Source of the DNA: Excoecaria cochinchinensis
Lineage: Eukaryota; Streptophyta; Magnoliopsida; Malpighiales; Euphorbiaceae
Direction: 5' to 3'
Length of the DNA: 64,000 bases
NCBI GenBank assembly: GCA_947683425.1
Contig: CANTUQ010000159.1
Span: forward strand, 7,144,001-7,208,000
Part shown: one piece after another, positions 23,338 through 34,453 of the stretch
How the letters are laid out: each line of letters opens with the position of its first letter
How positions within the stretch are numbered: the stretch's first letter is position 1
Notes under the pieces: generated by a model
The model's database searches: none
Seen by the model: the letters and a program-made list of their open reading frames with translations, nothing else
What the model was told of the DNA's origin: nothing
Position numbers and translations under genes: made by a program

Positions 23338-23850
23338 GATGTGGTTAAGACTGCATTTCGGACTAGGTATGGCCATTATGAGTTTTTAGTGATGCCGTTT
23401 GGTTTGACTAATGCACCGGTGGCTTTCATGGATTTGATGAACCGAGTGTTTAGGCCATATCTTAATTGATTTTTAGTGGTGTTCATAAATGATATCTTGG
23501 TTTACTTGAAGGATGGGAGTGAGCATGAGGAGCATCTCCGGTTAGTTTTGCAAGTGTTGAGAGAGCATTGGTTGTTTGCGAAGCTTAGTAAGTGTGACTT
23601 CTGGCTTTAGGAGGTGTCTTTCTTGGGTCATATTATTTCGGCTAAGGGTATTCAAGTTGATCCATCTAAGATTGAGGCAATTGTTGATTGGAAAGCGCCT
23701 AGGAATGTTCCGAAAGTGAGGAGTTTTCTTGGTTTGGCGGGTTATTACCATCTGTTTGTGAAGGGTTTCTCAGTTATTGCTACTCCGATGACAAGATTGT
23801 TAAGGAAAGGAGTCAGATAAGTGTCAGGCTTGTTTCGAGTAGTTAAAGGG
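23338..23850 (+). pseudogene. pol: Reverse transcriptase, C-terminal half
   Basis: It continues the RT after the solo LTR with TAFRTRYGHYEFLVMPFGL and FMDLMNRVFRPY. The active site reads VVFINDILVYL where this lineage has F-I-D-D, so the second position of the essential Asp pair is changed (D to N, a G-to-A transition). Stops occur at about 23467 and 23608. It continues with the thumb and connection region (FLGHIISAKGI, FLGLAGYYHLFVKGF). Confidence 0.88.
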
Positions 23851-24345
23851 GTTGTTGGTCGAAACTCCTGTACTTACTCAACCCATCTCGGGTAAAGAGT
23901 TTGTGATGTACAGTGATGCTTCCAATGTCGATCTTGGTCATGTGTTGATGCAAGAGGGGAAGGTTGTGGCTTATGCTTCCTGTCAGTTAAAGACACATGA
24001 GAGGAATTATTCGACGTATGATTTGGAGTTAGTGGCTGTGATTTTTGCTTTGAAGATTTGACGTCACTATCTGTATGGGGAGAAGTGTAGGATCTTCACG
24101 AATCATAAGAGCTTAAAGTATCTCCTCACACAGAAGAAGTTGAACATGAGACAGGGCCGTTGGTTAGAGTTGTTCAAGGACTACAACTGCATATTGGATT
24201 ACCATCCTAGTAAGGCCAATGTTATGGCTGATGCTTTGAGTCGAAAGTCAGTTTCTGCTTTATTCTTAAGGCGGTTTAAGTGGAGGTTTGATTCGGATGG
24301 GGCTTTGGTTGCTCATTTGAGAGTGAAGCCTACTTTGAGATAGAG
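23851..24345 (+). pseudogene. pol: RNase H of the Tekay-like element
   Basis: The RNase H domain starts at VMYSDASNVDLGHVLMQ (catalytic D of S-D-A-S) and continues YASCQLKTHERNYSTYDLEL (catalytic E), FTNHKSLKYLL and PSKANVMADALSRK. It degrades RNA in RNA-DNA hybrids during replication. A TGA at about 24059 replaces a codon between KI and RHYL. The remaining motifs are clear. Confidence 0.85.
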
Positions 24346-25365
24346 GATAGTAGATGATCAAAAGGTTAATGAGAGGTTATAGCGGGTTGTGCAAGAGGTT
24401 CGATCTGGTAAGCAGTTAGAGTTCTCAATTTTGGATGGGGTGTTGATGTATAGAAATCGCTTGTGTGTGCCCGAGAATGATGAGTTAAGGAAACAGCTTT
24501 TGAGAGAGGCACATACTACAATTTTCACTATGCATCCCGGTAGTGACAAGATGTATCGTCTATTGGTGGTCCGGTATGAAGAGAGACATTATGAATTTTG
24601 TGTCTAAGTGCTTGACTTCTCAGCAGGTAAAGGCCGAGCATCAAGTTCCTTCGGGATTGCTCACTCCTTTATCTATTCCAGAGTGGAAATGGGATGATAT
24701 TGCTATGGATTTTCGGTTTGGTTTGCCATTGACTCAGAGGAAGCACGACTAGGTTTGGGTGATTGTGGATCGGCTTACGAAGTCAGCTCATTTCCTACTA
24801 GTTAGAGTGGATTATCCGATGGATAAGTTAGCCAGTATCTATGTGGATGAGGTAGTAAGATTGCATGGAGTGCTGTTGTCCATAATATCAGATCAGAACC
24901 CAAGGTTTACATCTAAGTTTTGGAATGAATTGCAAAGAGCTTGGGGTACCAAGTTGAATTTCAGTACGGCATTTCATCCTCAGACAGTTGGGCAGTCAGA
25001 GAGGGTTATTCAGATTCTGAAGGATATGTTGCGGGCTTGTGCATTGGATTTTTTGGGTAGTTCGGACAGATATGTGCAGTTGATGTAGTTTGCCTACAAT
25101 AACAGTTATCAGGCGAGCATCGGTACGTCACCGTATGTGGCTTTGTATGGTCAACAGGGTAGGACTCTGGTTTGTTGGATAGAGTTATCCAAGTGTTCAG
25201 TCATTGGGCCAAAGTTGGTTAGGGATACAGAGGAAAAGATCAGAGTCATGCAGCGGAATCTGAAGGTGGCTAAGGATCGGCAGAAGTCCAATGCTAACCT
25301 TAAGAGGAAAGATATGTAATTTGAAGTTGGGGATAAAGTTTTCCTTAAGGTTTCACCTTGGAGAA
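24346..25365 (+). pseudogene. pol: Integrase of the Tekay-like element, 3' truncated
   Basis: It contains the zinc-binding region (around LREAHTTIFTMHPG and the following Cys region) with a frame change near 24570. The catalytic core follows: AMDFRFGLP, SDQNPRFTSKFW and FHPQTVGQSERV. The C-terminal domain starts FEVGDKVFLKVSPW and then is lost; the expected chromodomain region is absent. Several stops occur (about 24751, 25087, 25318). The break at about 25365-25372 is the junction to the truncated Tat LTR. Confidence 0.85.
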
Positions 25366-25369
25366 AAGT

Positions 25370-26544
25370 TTCTGTTTTTTCTGGGACAGTGGTGACCGAC
25401 GGGTCATCTACTTTGACCGACGCCCGTCGATCACCTTTAAGCATAACTTGTCGGTCACCCTCACAAACGGCTCCCTTCGTGTGAGCGAGGGGCTGTATTG
25501 GTGACCTTGACCGACGCCCGTCGGTCATTCAGCATAGCCCGTCAGTGGGTTCTGTCCCACATTTTCAAATCTTTTTCTTTCCTTTTTTGTTCACTCAAAT
25601 TTTTACGTTTATTTATAGTTTTTCTTCTGTATTTTAACATCCTTTTAGCTTGTTTTATGAGAGTATGTTCTTGTTTCTTGGACTGGCTGGAGCCTGAGGG
25701 AGTTCTCCTGTATATGGAAAGTTCGCCTGGTTTAGTTCCCTATCCTCCTCTCTTTTGCATTTCATGTATTTATTTATTGTTTCTCCTGTATATGACAAAA
25801 TTGTTGTATTTCTTGCTAATGTAAAAATCAGCCAAACGTTTTATATTTAATAAACTAAATTCTTCATAAAATCAAGAACCCAATGTCCTATTTTTATCCA
25901 ATAAAATCCTCACAATAGAAATATCTATCTTAATAATGATGCATGCGAGGACCAAAGTCCTCAAAATAAGCAATGCCCTGATTTGTGTATGTATTGAATA
26001 TTTATAAAAGGGAGTTGTATTCCGCTCCTTGTGTTATTGTAATTTATTGCTTTTATTATTTACTCGTTCATTTACCGCTTTCCAAATATGAATAAATGCG
26101 CTTTGATTCAATTGCATCATGTGGAGAGAGAGAGCGAATTAATGGAAATTAAAATTTTATCATAAAATAATCAAGGTAGAAATAGATGAGAAGTCCCGAA
26201 CCCAGCTCTGGTCTTTGGGATCAAAGAGGCGAGAGGTCTATCCGATCACTCATTGGAACTATGACCTCCAAGACACCTCTTGTGTCACGAGACTTTGACG
26301 TTAATCCTAGGTTCCTTAGGGCGAGAGGTTTACCCTCCAAGACCCCTTTGGTTGGCCCAAAATGGATACTAAGCGCAGTCTTAGGCTCTACGAGGCGAGA
26401 GAAACTTTCCCAATGTTCTATTGGGTGGCGACTCCATGAAACCTCCTAGTTGCCCAAAATAGACGCACTTGTAAATATGTTTACAAGTTGCCAACGGATC
26501 CTCAATTACCCGATCGCCCTCAAGCGGTCGGTCAGAGGGGCGGC
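25370..26544 (+). repeat. Truncated Tat-type LTR (Tat-IV), left piece
   Basis: This is reverse-oriented relative to Tat-I's LTR and similar to it (GGTGACCGACGGGTCATCT, ACCGACGCCCGTCGGTC, and the region with GGTGGCGACTCCATG). About 0.9 kb of its start is missing at the junction with the Tekay-like integrase. It is continued by 40360-40387 after the inserted Tat-II element, where it ends GCGTCACA. No interior of this element is present, so it behaves as a solo LTR. Confidence 0.75.
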
Positions 26545-28831
26545 TGTGATGCGCGCCGGATCCCGAGCGCCGCCCTTTCGGACCGCCCGCACGTGGGCGA
26601 TCGGGGCATTTGCGGGTCCGTTGACATCTTGCGATAAATCGCAAGTGCGTCTATGTTGAGCAACAAGGAGGTATCATGGAGTCGCCACCCAATAGAACAT
26701 TGGGAAAGTTTCTCTCGCCTCGGAGAGCCTAAGACTTGCGCATTTTATCCATATTGAGCCATGAGGCCTAGGATTAGCGCTAAAGCCTCGTGACTCAAGA
26801 AGTATTTTGGAGGATAACCTCTAACCTCTCGAGCCCAAAGACCAGAGCTGGGTCCGGGATTTCTCATCTATTTCTACCTCGATTAATTTATGATCAAATT
26901 TTAATTATCATTAATTCGCTCTCTCTCCACACGATGCAATTTTAATCTAAAAGCGCATTTATACATGTTAGGAAAACCATAAATTAGCAAGTAAAGCAAT
27001 GAATTACAATAATACAAGGAGCGGAATACAACTCCCTTTTAAAAGTGCAAACATGCATAAAACCGGGGAATTTATTAATCATGAGGACTTTGGTCCCCGC
27101 ATGCTCAATGAAAGAAAATATTTTGGATGTGGTAATTTTATTTGGGATGAAAACTAGGACATTGGTCCCATTTTATTATGAAAAATCTAAATTAATTTAG
27201 TAAGAAATATTTTTATGATCTTTATTCAGGTGCGCATAGGAAAACATTTTATTCAATGAATATATACAAGGAAATTAAAAATATAAACGAAATGAGAATT
27301 AAAAATGTATAAAGGAAATACCAAACCCCGCAACTCCTCCTTCATGTGCATGGATGCTCAAATGAGGATAAAATAATGATTTGCAACCAAAAATAAAACA
27401 AAAGAAATTCATGTTAGTGATTGAACCAACAAAATAATATGACATAAAAATATAATATGTACCATGAAAATATAATATGCATAAAATAATCATGATGTAA
27501 TTTAACATGCATAGAATAATTAAGATGCAATTTAACATGCATAGAATAATTAAGATGCAATTTAACATGCATAAGGTGAGAAAGTATCATGGCACATGCA
27601 ACTTATTAATATTAGTAATTAACGTACATGGAAAATTAGTGACAATCAATTTTATTATAGTTAGGATATGAATAAATGTGTAACATGAGAATAATTCCAC
27701 TTGACATGCATAACTAGCATAAAATAATGACTATAACACTCATACATGCAAAAGAAAGCATAATAATAAACATGATATAGCATTAAGAAATTAAAGGTAT
27801 TTACAACCTAAAACATGCATAATTACATGAACAAAGAATAATTTGACATGAAAAAAAGATAATAGAATTTAAAAAGCTTATTTGTTATATGAATAATTGA
27901 AGATAAAAAAAATAAGAAGAAGAATATGGAGACTAAGAGAATTTACATGTTTGATATGTTAATTAGAAGCCAAAATAAATGAAATTAACAAGAGAATTAA
28001 TGAGTAAAGCCAAGAATAATTACCCTCAAATTCAGTTTTGAAGAATTGAAGATAGAAGTGTTGAATTCCTTGTCTTCTCTTGTGAAAATCCTTAGAAAAT
28101 AGCTTGAAAACTTGAAGAAAAGCTCTTGGAAACAAGTGTGTAAGATGGATTTTTTTTCTCTCAACTCAAAGCTCCAAAATTCAGTTTTTTTCTCACCAAA
28201 TGTTCTTAGTTCGTCCTCCCCTTGTTCTGAATTTTTTCTCGTGTTTTTAATCATCAAAACTACCCAAAAACCACCAAAAACCGTCCAAAAACGGTTGAAA
28301 ATCGAGTGGGGGTCGAAAAGTGGGCGAAATGGGCGAAGTGGGGCGATTTCGGCGAGAGATCGTGCGCGTCGCGCACGTTTCCGCGCGATCTGCGCGGAGT
28401 TTCCGCGCACGACGTGCGCGGGGCGAGCGACGCCCTGCGCGTCGCTCGCGCGGAGCGCCCGACGCCAAGGGCGTCGGACGCGCGGAGCGCACGGAAATTT
28501 GCGACGGCCCTTGGCCGTCGCCTTTTCGTCGCGATTATTTTCCCCCATTTTCCATTTTTCCTACTTTCTTCATTTTTTCATCATTTTTCACCTTTTTTTT
28601 TTATTTTATTTTATTTTATTTTTTTTAAATACCCTCAACCTAAAACACACTTTTTCTTCTTCAAAATAATTTAAAAAATATTTTTAAAATATTTTTAAAA
28701 TACCCTTTTTACTCACCGAAAAGACAAGGAAAATCACTTCTGAACTCCAATCTTTTTGCCTATAAGCCGGCATAGCTAAATTTCATCATCGGGTAATCCT
28801 GATCAAGGCTACTCGAGACCCAGTGTCTACA
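26545..28831 (-). repeat. 3' LTR of Tat-II (2287 bp)
   Basis: In plus orientation it runs TGTGATGCGCGCCGG to CCAGTGTCTACA. It includes a very GC-rich, palindrome-dense block (28320-28540, words such as GCGCGTCGCGCACG) within AT-rich sequence. It has about 40 bp more in this block than the 5' LTR. Confidence 0.93.
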
Positions 28832-28850
28832 GTTGCCCCCAATTTTGAAG
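28832..28850 (-). promoter_or_regulatory. Polypurine tract of Tat-II
   Basis: The minus strand reads AAAATTGGGGGCAAC directly before the 3' LTR. This purine-rich run is the expected plus-strand DNA primer. The same motif, with GGGGGAAAC, precedes the Tat-III LTR at 63916. Confidence 0.78.
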
Positions 28851-28975
28851 AGACTAGTGCATGGGTGCCTAGATGAGCCAAAATTCAGGAAAAGGAAAGA
28901 AACGCGTACCTGAAGCAGCGATCTTCCTGCTTGATGGAGTTATGATGATAGCTACTGCTGTCTTTCGGTTGTAGC
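28851..28975 (-). other. 3' untranslated segment between PPT and tandem array
   Basis: This short non-coding stretch is similar at its start to 63935-64000 of Tat-III (GACTAGTGCAT / AACTAGTGCAT, GAGCCAAAATT), showing that the 3' end next to the LTR is conserved in the lineage. Nothing else is recognised. Confidence 0.5.
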
Positions 28976-29757
28976 TGGTAATACCGTAGGTGCGCTAACC
29001 TCTTGTGGGTGGCGCCGCTATCGTGCTAAACATTATGAGTTGGTAATGCCGTGGTCGTGCTAACCTCTTATGGGTAGTGCCGCCATCGTGCTAACCGCTG
29101 TGAATTGGTAGTGCCGTGGTCGTGCTAACCTCTTGTGGGTAGTGCCGCCATCGTGCCAACCGCTGTGAATTGGTAGTGCCGTGGTCGTGCTAACCTCTTG
29201 TGGGTAGTGCCGCCATCGTGCCAACCGCTGTGAATTGGTAGTGCCGTGGTCGTGCTAACCTCTTGTGGGTAGTGCCGCCATCGTGCTAAACATTATGAGT
29301 TGGTAATGCCGTGGTCATGCTAACCTCTTATGGGTAGTGCCGCCATCGTGCTAACCGCTGTGAATTGGTAGTGCCGTGGTCGTGCTAACCTCTTGTGGGT
29401 AGTGCCGCCATCGTGCCAACCGCTATGAATTGGTAGTGCCGTGGTCGTGCTAACCTCTTGTGGGTAGTGCCGCCATCGTGCTAACCGCTGTGAATTGGTA
29501 GTGCCGTGGTCGTGCTAACCTCTTGTGGGTAGTGCCGCCATCGTGCCAACCGCTGTGAATTGGTAGTGCCGTGGTCGTGCTAACCTCTTGTGGGTAGTGC
29601 CGCCAACGTGCCAACCGCTATGAATTGGTAGTGCCGTGGTCGTGCTAACCTCTTGTGGGTAGTGCCGCCATCGTGCTAACCGCTGTGAATTGGTAGTGCC
29701 GTGGTCGTGCTAACCTCTTGTGGGTAGTGCCGCCATCGTGCCAACCGCTGTGAATTT
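28976..29757. repeat. 66-bp tandem repeat array in Tat-II 3' UTR
   Basis: About twelve copies of a 66-bp unit that contains TTGGTAGTGCCGTGGTCG and GGGTAGTGCCGCCATCG; each unit itself looks like a diverged dimer of about 33 bp. Copies differ at few positions (GCCAACC or GCTAACC; GAATTGGTAG or GAGTTGGTAA). Tat elements are known for hypervariable 3' untranslated tandem repeats that can seed satellites. Confidence 0.92.
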
Positions 29758-30883
29758 TGGAACTGTGCTCCTTTAGATGTTTGGACTGGTGTCATCACTC
29801 GGCTTTTTTTTTTTTTGGTGTTTCCCGCCGATTTCTCCTGCGAGATTGTATGCATAGGAATATACAAGAAATCATGTGTGTATGTTATGGAATGCAAATG
29901 CTTGCAAAAATGTATAGATCGCGCCCTAGGTGATCCATGGTTTGCTGAACTTATAGCTTGTCTGCTGTACCATGCCCCCTGAATCCTGAGGATCGTCGAC
30001 AAGCTTTTTGAAAGAGACGTCCGGTGTATATCCCTTGCCCCCTGGTCAATGATCATTTACTTGGGATTCTATTTCATGTTCTGTGTTGTGTGTTGTCTGA
30101 CTGACAGAAGATCATCTTGAAATAATGCCGCCTTATCGCTCCAGGCATTGAATGTCATTGTTTTAAAGGTAGTGCGTCCCTTGTGGATTTTCGCACTAGC
30201 TTTTCTTTGCGGGAAATGCGTCCCTTATGGGATTTTCACACAACCCTTTGCCTAACTTTTGCCTGGAATGGACCCAACCCAATCCAGCGGCTTTTGTGTA
30301 TTTTATTTTTTTTTTTGTAGGGCAGACTGCCTGTTTCCAGGTTTTCACCCTGCCCTTTGGCCTAACTTTTGCTTAGAGAGCCAGTTAAGGTTTTCATCTC
30401 TAACGGCCTTCTTTGTTTTTTTTTATTTTAGTTTTTTTTTAATTTTATTTTAGAGAAGGTTATCACCAAAGCTTCTGTTAAGAGCAAATAGGGCATATCT
30501 GATGAGCGATAATCATTAGATGAAAAATTGATATAACTCTTTTTGAGACAGAACTGAAAGATCAATGAAAATGTATTCTTTTATTCATTGCAAAATTGTG
30601 TACATTTCTATATGATTTCATCATACATGATTTTCATTTGACAAGAATTCAAAAGCATATGACTACACCTAATCTCGGAGTGGATTTTGTCAGCATCAAA
30701 CTCCTGTTATTAATCGGCCCTCTCGGGTTTTCTCGATTAAATATTTTCTCTGATGCCTCTAATTTTTGCACAGGATGCCTTTTTTCGGTTTTCACCCTGT
30801 CGAGGCGCCCAATTTTAGCACAGCCGCCTCTTTTCGGTTTTCGACTTGCAGGGCATTTTATTCTCTTCTTTTTATTTTGGTCT
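29758..30883 (-). other. 3' untranslated region between integrase and tandem array
   Basis: No coding signal is seen. It contains T-rich runs and recurring phrases (CCTAACTTTTGCxTxG at 30250 and 30360; TTTTCGGTTTTC at about 30782 and 30832). Long 3' non-coding regions are usual in Tat elements. Confidence 0.6.
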
Positions 30884-33433
30884 TTAGCCATGGAACCTTT
30901 TAAGTCTATCGACATTGACCGGGTCCTTGAACTCATTCCCATCGCTGTCTGCTAAAATTGCTGCTCCTTTTGTTAGCAACTTTTTCAAAATGAATGGACC
31001 TTCCCAGGTTGGTCTGAATTTGCCTCGTATGTCTGGAACTCCCGGCCTCATCATCTTAAAGACCAAGTCCCCCTCCTTCAACGGGTGCTTTCGTACTTTC
31101 TTGCCAAATGACCGAGCCAGCCTCTTTTGATAAACTTGGTTGTGGTAATAGGCTCGTAACCTGTTTTCATCCAACAGATTTAGTTGTGACAAATGTTGTT
31201 GTGCCCATTCTGCTTCAGGAATCTCAGCTTCCATGACTACCCTCAATGATTTCAGCTCAATTTCAACCGGCAGGACTGCTTCAGTTCCATATACCAGAGA
31301 GAATGGCGTTGCCCCTGTAGAGGTCCTCACCGTCGTTCTGTATCCCCACAGGGCAAAGGGTAACTTCTCAGCCCAGTCCTTGTAAGTTTGGACTATCTTG
31401 GATAGGATCTTCTTTATATTCTTATTCGCGGCCTCTACTGCCCCATTCGCCTGCGGTCGGTAGGGAGAGGATTTATGATGCTTGACACCATACTTCTCGA
31501 GAAGTTTTCCGGTTTCTCCCATGAACTGCACCCCATTGTCGGACACTATGTGATGAGGGAGGCCATACCTGCAGATCAAATTCCTCTCTATGAACTTGGC
31601 CATGTCCCTTGCGTCAATCTTCTTGAAGGATTCTGCCTCGACCCATTTGGTAAAATAGTCAATTGCGACTATGATGTATCTGTGCCCATTGGACGCCGTG
31701 GGATGGATTTCGCCTATGATGTCTATTCCCCATGCTGCAAATGGCCATGGAGATGTTAAGTTATGTAACTCTGAAACTGGCACATGCCTCAAATTCGCGT
31801 ACTGTTGGCATAACTGGCATTGCTTCACAAATTTTGAACAATCTGTATCCATTGTGAGCCAATAAAACCCTTGGCGCATGATCTTCTTTGCTAAGGCTAA
31901 ACCATTCATGTGAGCTCCACAAACCCCGGCATGAACTTCTTCCATAAGTCTTTTAGCTTCTTTCTCTGCCAGACATCTTAACTGGATACCATCAGCTTGC
32001 CTTTTGTACAAAGTGCCATTAACACTGATGAATTGAGTGGATAACTTCCTGATCATTCTTTGGTCCTTCTCAGTGGCTTCCTCTGGAAAGACTGATCTCT
32101 CTAAATAATTCTGAATGTCATAATACCATGGATTTCCATCAATGGCCTCAATGTCCATCACCTGTTCCGCTTCAAAACCAGGTCTTTCCGAACTATAAAT
32201 CAACACGGGTTTCATCGCAACTCCTGTTGGGTTGTCCCACATAGACACTAATGTTGCTAGAGCATCAGCTAACTGATTTTCGTCTCTGGGGATGAAGTGA
32301 AAAGTGCAAATCTCAAATTGGCTGCTCAACGCTCTCAAGTGCTTTACATAAGGCAACAGCCTTTCTTCCTTGACTGACCACTCCCTTCTGATCTGATGAA
32401 TTACCAAGGAAGAATCTCCGAATACTTCTGCGGTCTTTGCCCCCAGAGCAAGTAATGCTTCCAATCCAAAGATGCAAGCTTCATATTCTGCTTCATTATT
32501 GGTAGGCTTATACCTCAACTTCTTAGCCAATGGTAGCCTTTCACCATCTGGGGTCGTAAGAATAACTCCTACGCCTGCTCCCTTATTATTGACTGCTCCA
32601 TCAAAGAATAATTGCCACCCTTGCACTGCTATGGCCGTGACGTCTTCATCTGGGAAGTTGTATTCAAATTGATCTCCCTCAATAGGATGCTCGGCTAAGA
32701 ACTCCGCTACGGCTCTTCCCTTAATGGTTTTCCTGGTTATGTACTCAATGTCAAATTCCTGCAACAGCAGTAACCATCTTCCCATCTTCCCTAGTAAAGA
32801 GGGTGCTTCTTGGAGGTATCTAAGCGGATTATGTTTGGCAACCGTTTGTACCTTGAAGGAATGAAAGTAGTGTCGCAACTTCTTAGAAGCCCAGATAACT
32901 GCTAAACAAATCTTTTCTACCTCCACATATTTGGCTTCGTAAGGCAAGAACTTCTTGCTAAGATAATAAACTGCAAACTCCACACCAAAATCGTCCTCTT
33001 GAGACATCATAGCACCCACTGAGTTATCTTCCACAGCCAGGTACAGGATTAATGGTTTGGCACGGCGTGGTGGTCTTAACACCGGAGGATTTAACAAATA
33101 CCTCTTAATGGTGTCAAAGGCCAATTGGCAGTCATCGTTCCATAGCACCGGCTGATTCTTCCTAAGAAGCTTGAAAATAGGCTCACATACCGAAGCTAGC
33201 TTGGCAATAAATCGGCTGATGTACTGAAGCTTTCCTAGGAAACTTCTAACGTCCTTCTCCTTCTGGGGCACTGGCATCTCTCTTATGGCTTTGACTTTAT
33301 CGGGATCTACCTCGATTCCCCTCTGGCTTACCACATGGCCTAACAACTTTCCTGATGTAACTCCAAAAATGCACTTCTTGGGATTGAGTCGCAGATCATA
33401 CTTGCTAATCCTTTGAAAGAACTTTTCTAATGC
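30884..33433 (-). pseudogene. pol: Pol C-terminal part: RNase H, second RNase H, integrase (Tat-II)
   Basis: This 820-codon open stretch starts at LGHVVSQRG (33346) and is in frame with RT upstream across one TAG at 33434-33436. A first RNase H-like region (residues about 95-220) lacks an obvious T-D-A-S motif. A second, archaeal-type RNase H follows with D249 (LFFDGAVNN), E287 (NNEAEYEA), D311 (FGDSSLV) and D361 (NQLADALA). The integrase has a zinc-binding set H472, H479, C510, C513 and catalytic D542, D603, E638 (SDNGVQF, ANGAVEAANKN). It ends KDPVNVDRLKRFHG. All integrase and second RNase H catalytic residues are present. Confidence 0.92.
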
Positions 33434-34096
33434 CTAAAAGTGACCTTCCCTGGTAGCCGACTTAATCATCATGTCATCGACGTACACCTCCACTTCTTTG
33501 TGGATTAAGTCATTGAGAACCTTGGTTGCCATCCTCTGATAGGTTGCTCCTGCATTCTTCAACCCAAAAGGCATAACCCGATAGGCATATGTCCCCCACT
33601 CGGTGATAAAGGCTGTCTTGATCCGGTCCACTATCTTGTTGAGAATTTGATTGTACCCTGCGTATCCATCCACAAAGCTGTACATCATGCAAGCAGCAGC
33701 ACTATCTACTAGCACATCAATATGAGGCAGTGGGAAATCATCTTTAGGGCAAGCTTTGTTCAGGTCTCGATAGTCGACGCATACTCGAACCTTACCGTCT
33801 TTCTTAGCTACAGGAACCACATTAGCTAACCATGTTGGGTATTGAACCTCTATCAGGAACTTAGCCTCAATCTGCTTATGGATCTCCTCTGTCACTTTCT
33901 GTGCCCATTCTGGCCTAAGCCTCCGAAGCTTTTGCTTGACTGGTTTAAACTCTGGGTAAGTTGGGATGGCATGTTCGGCAACATCTCGATCTATTCCCGG
34001 CATATCCTCATAGGTCCAGGCAAAGACTTTTTCATATTTTTTTAATATTCTCTCAAATTTTATTCTCTCTTCAGGAGTTATGTCTGACGCTAGCAA
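33434..34096 (-). pseudogene. pol: Reverse transcriptase of Tat-II
   Basis: RT is complete from the leader (FAWTYEDMPGIDRDVAEH) through VCVDYRDLNKACPKDDFPLP, YRVMPFGLKNAGATYQR and the active site EVYVDDMMIKS. It copies element RNA to DNA. It ends at one TAG directly after TREGHF, where the next codons read ALEKFFQRI, so the stop looks like a C-to-T change from CAG. The frame upstream of about 34096 differs (see the linker entry). Confidence 0.92.
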
Positions 34097-34453
34097 ATTT
34101 CCTTTGGATTTTCCAAAGTTCCGAGATTAAATGCAGTTGTGCCAGTTGAATTAATATCAAAAATGAATGCATCATGCTTATGATCATGCGACATGAAATC
34201 ATCAGAAACATCACACAAGTAAGCAAAGTTATTCATCTCATTAACATTAACATTGTCCTCAAAGAGTTCTGGTATAAAAAGAGAATCTAAATGACTATCA
34301 ACTTCAGTCGACGCTGATGCTGCAGATGACTGTGCTTTGGCTTCTTGATTTGGTGAAATCTTGAGATCTCCAATCTTTGGCTCTGGCTCCACTATCTTCT
34401 CCTTCCCCTTAAGTCTGGTGGCTAACAGCTTATCAGTGACAATCTCTTTGGGC
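34090..34453 (-). pseudogene. pol: Protease-RT linker of Tat-II in another frame
   Basis: A 100-codon open stretch (34392 down to 34090) overlaps the RT start in a different frame. It is acidic (SLFIPELFEDNVNVNEMNNF) and ends FNLGTLENPKE, words expected just before the RT leader in this lineage. It implies one frame change to RT near 34096 and another from the gag-protease ORF near 34454. In Ogre-type relatives an intron lies between protease and RT; I cannot tell intron from mutation here. Confidence 0.65.

Noticed and set aside
27299..27568. 89-codon minus-strand ORF repeated at 38872-39141
   Set aside because: It is identical in both Tat-II LTRs because the LTRs are copies; low-complexity Ile/Leu/Cys/Met repeats from AT-rich short tandem repeats.
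28112..28674. ORFs of 100-185 codons rich in Arg and Ala on both strands (also 39754-40208)
   Set aside because: Produced by the GC-rich palindrome block of the Tat-II LTRs; the two copies differ by an indel that breaks them.
28976..29757. CRISPR-like array of regular repeats
   Set aside because: Units are contiguous 66-bp tandem copies without unique spacers, in a plant retroelement 3' UTR.
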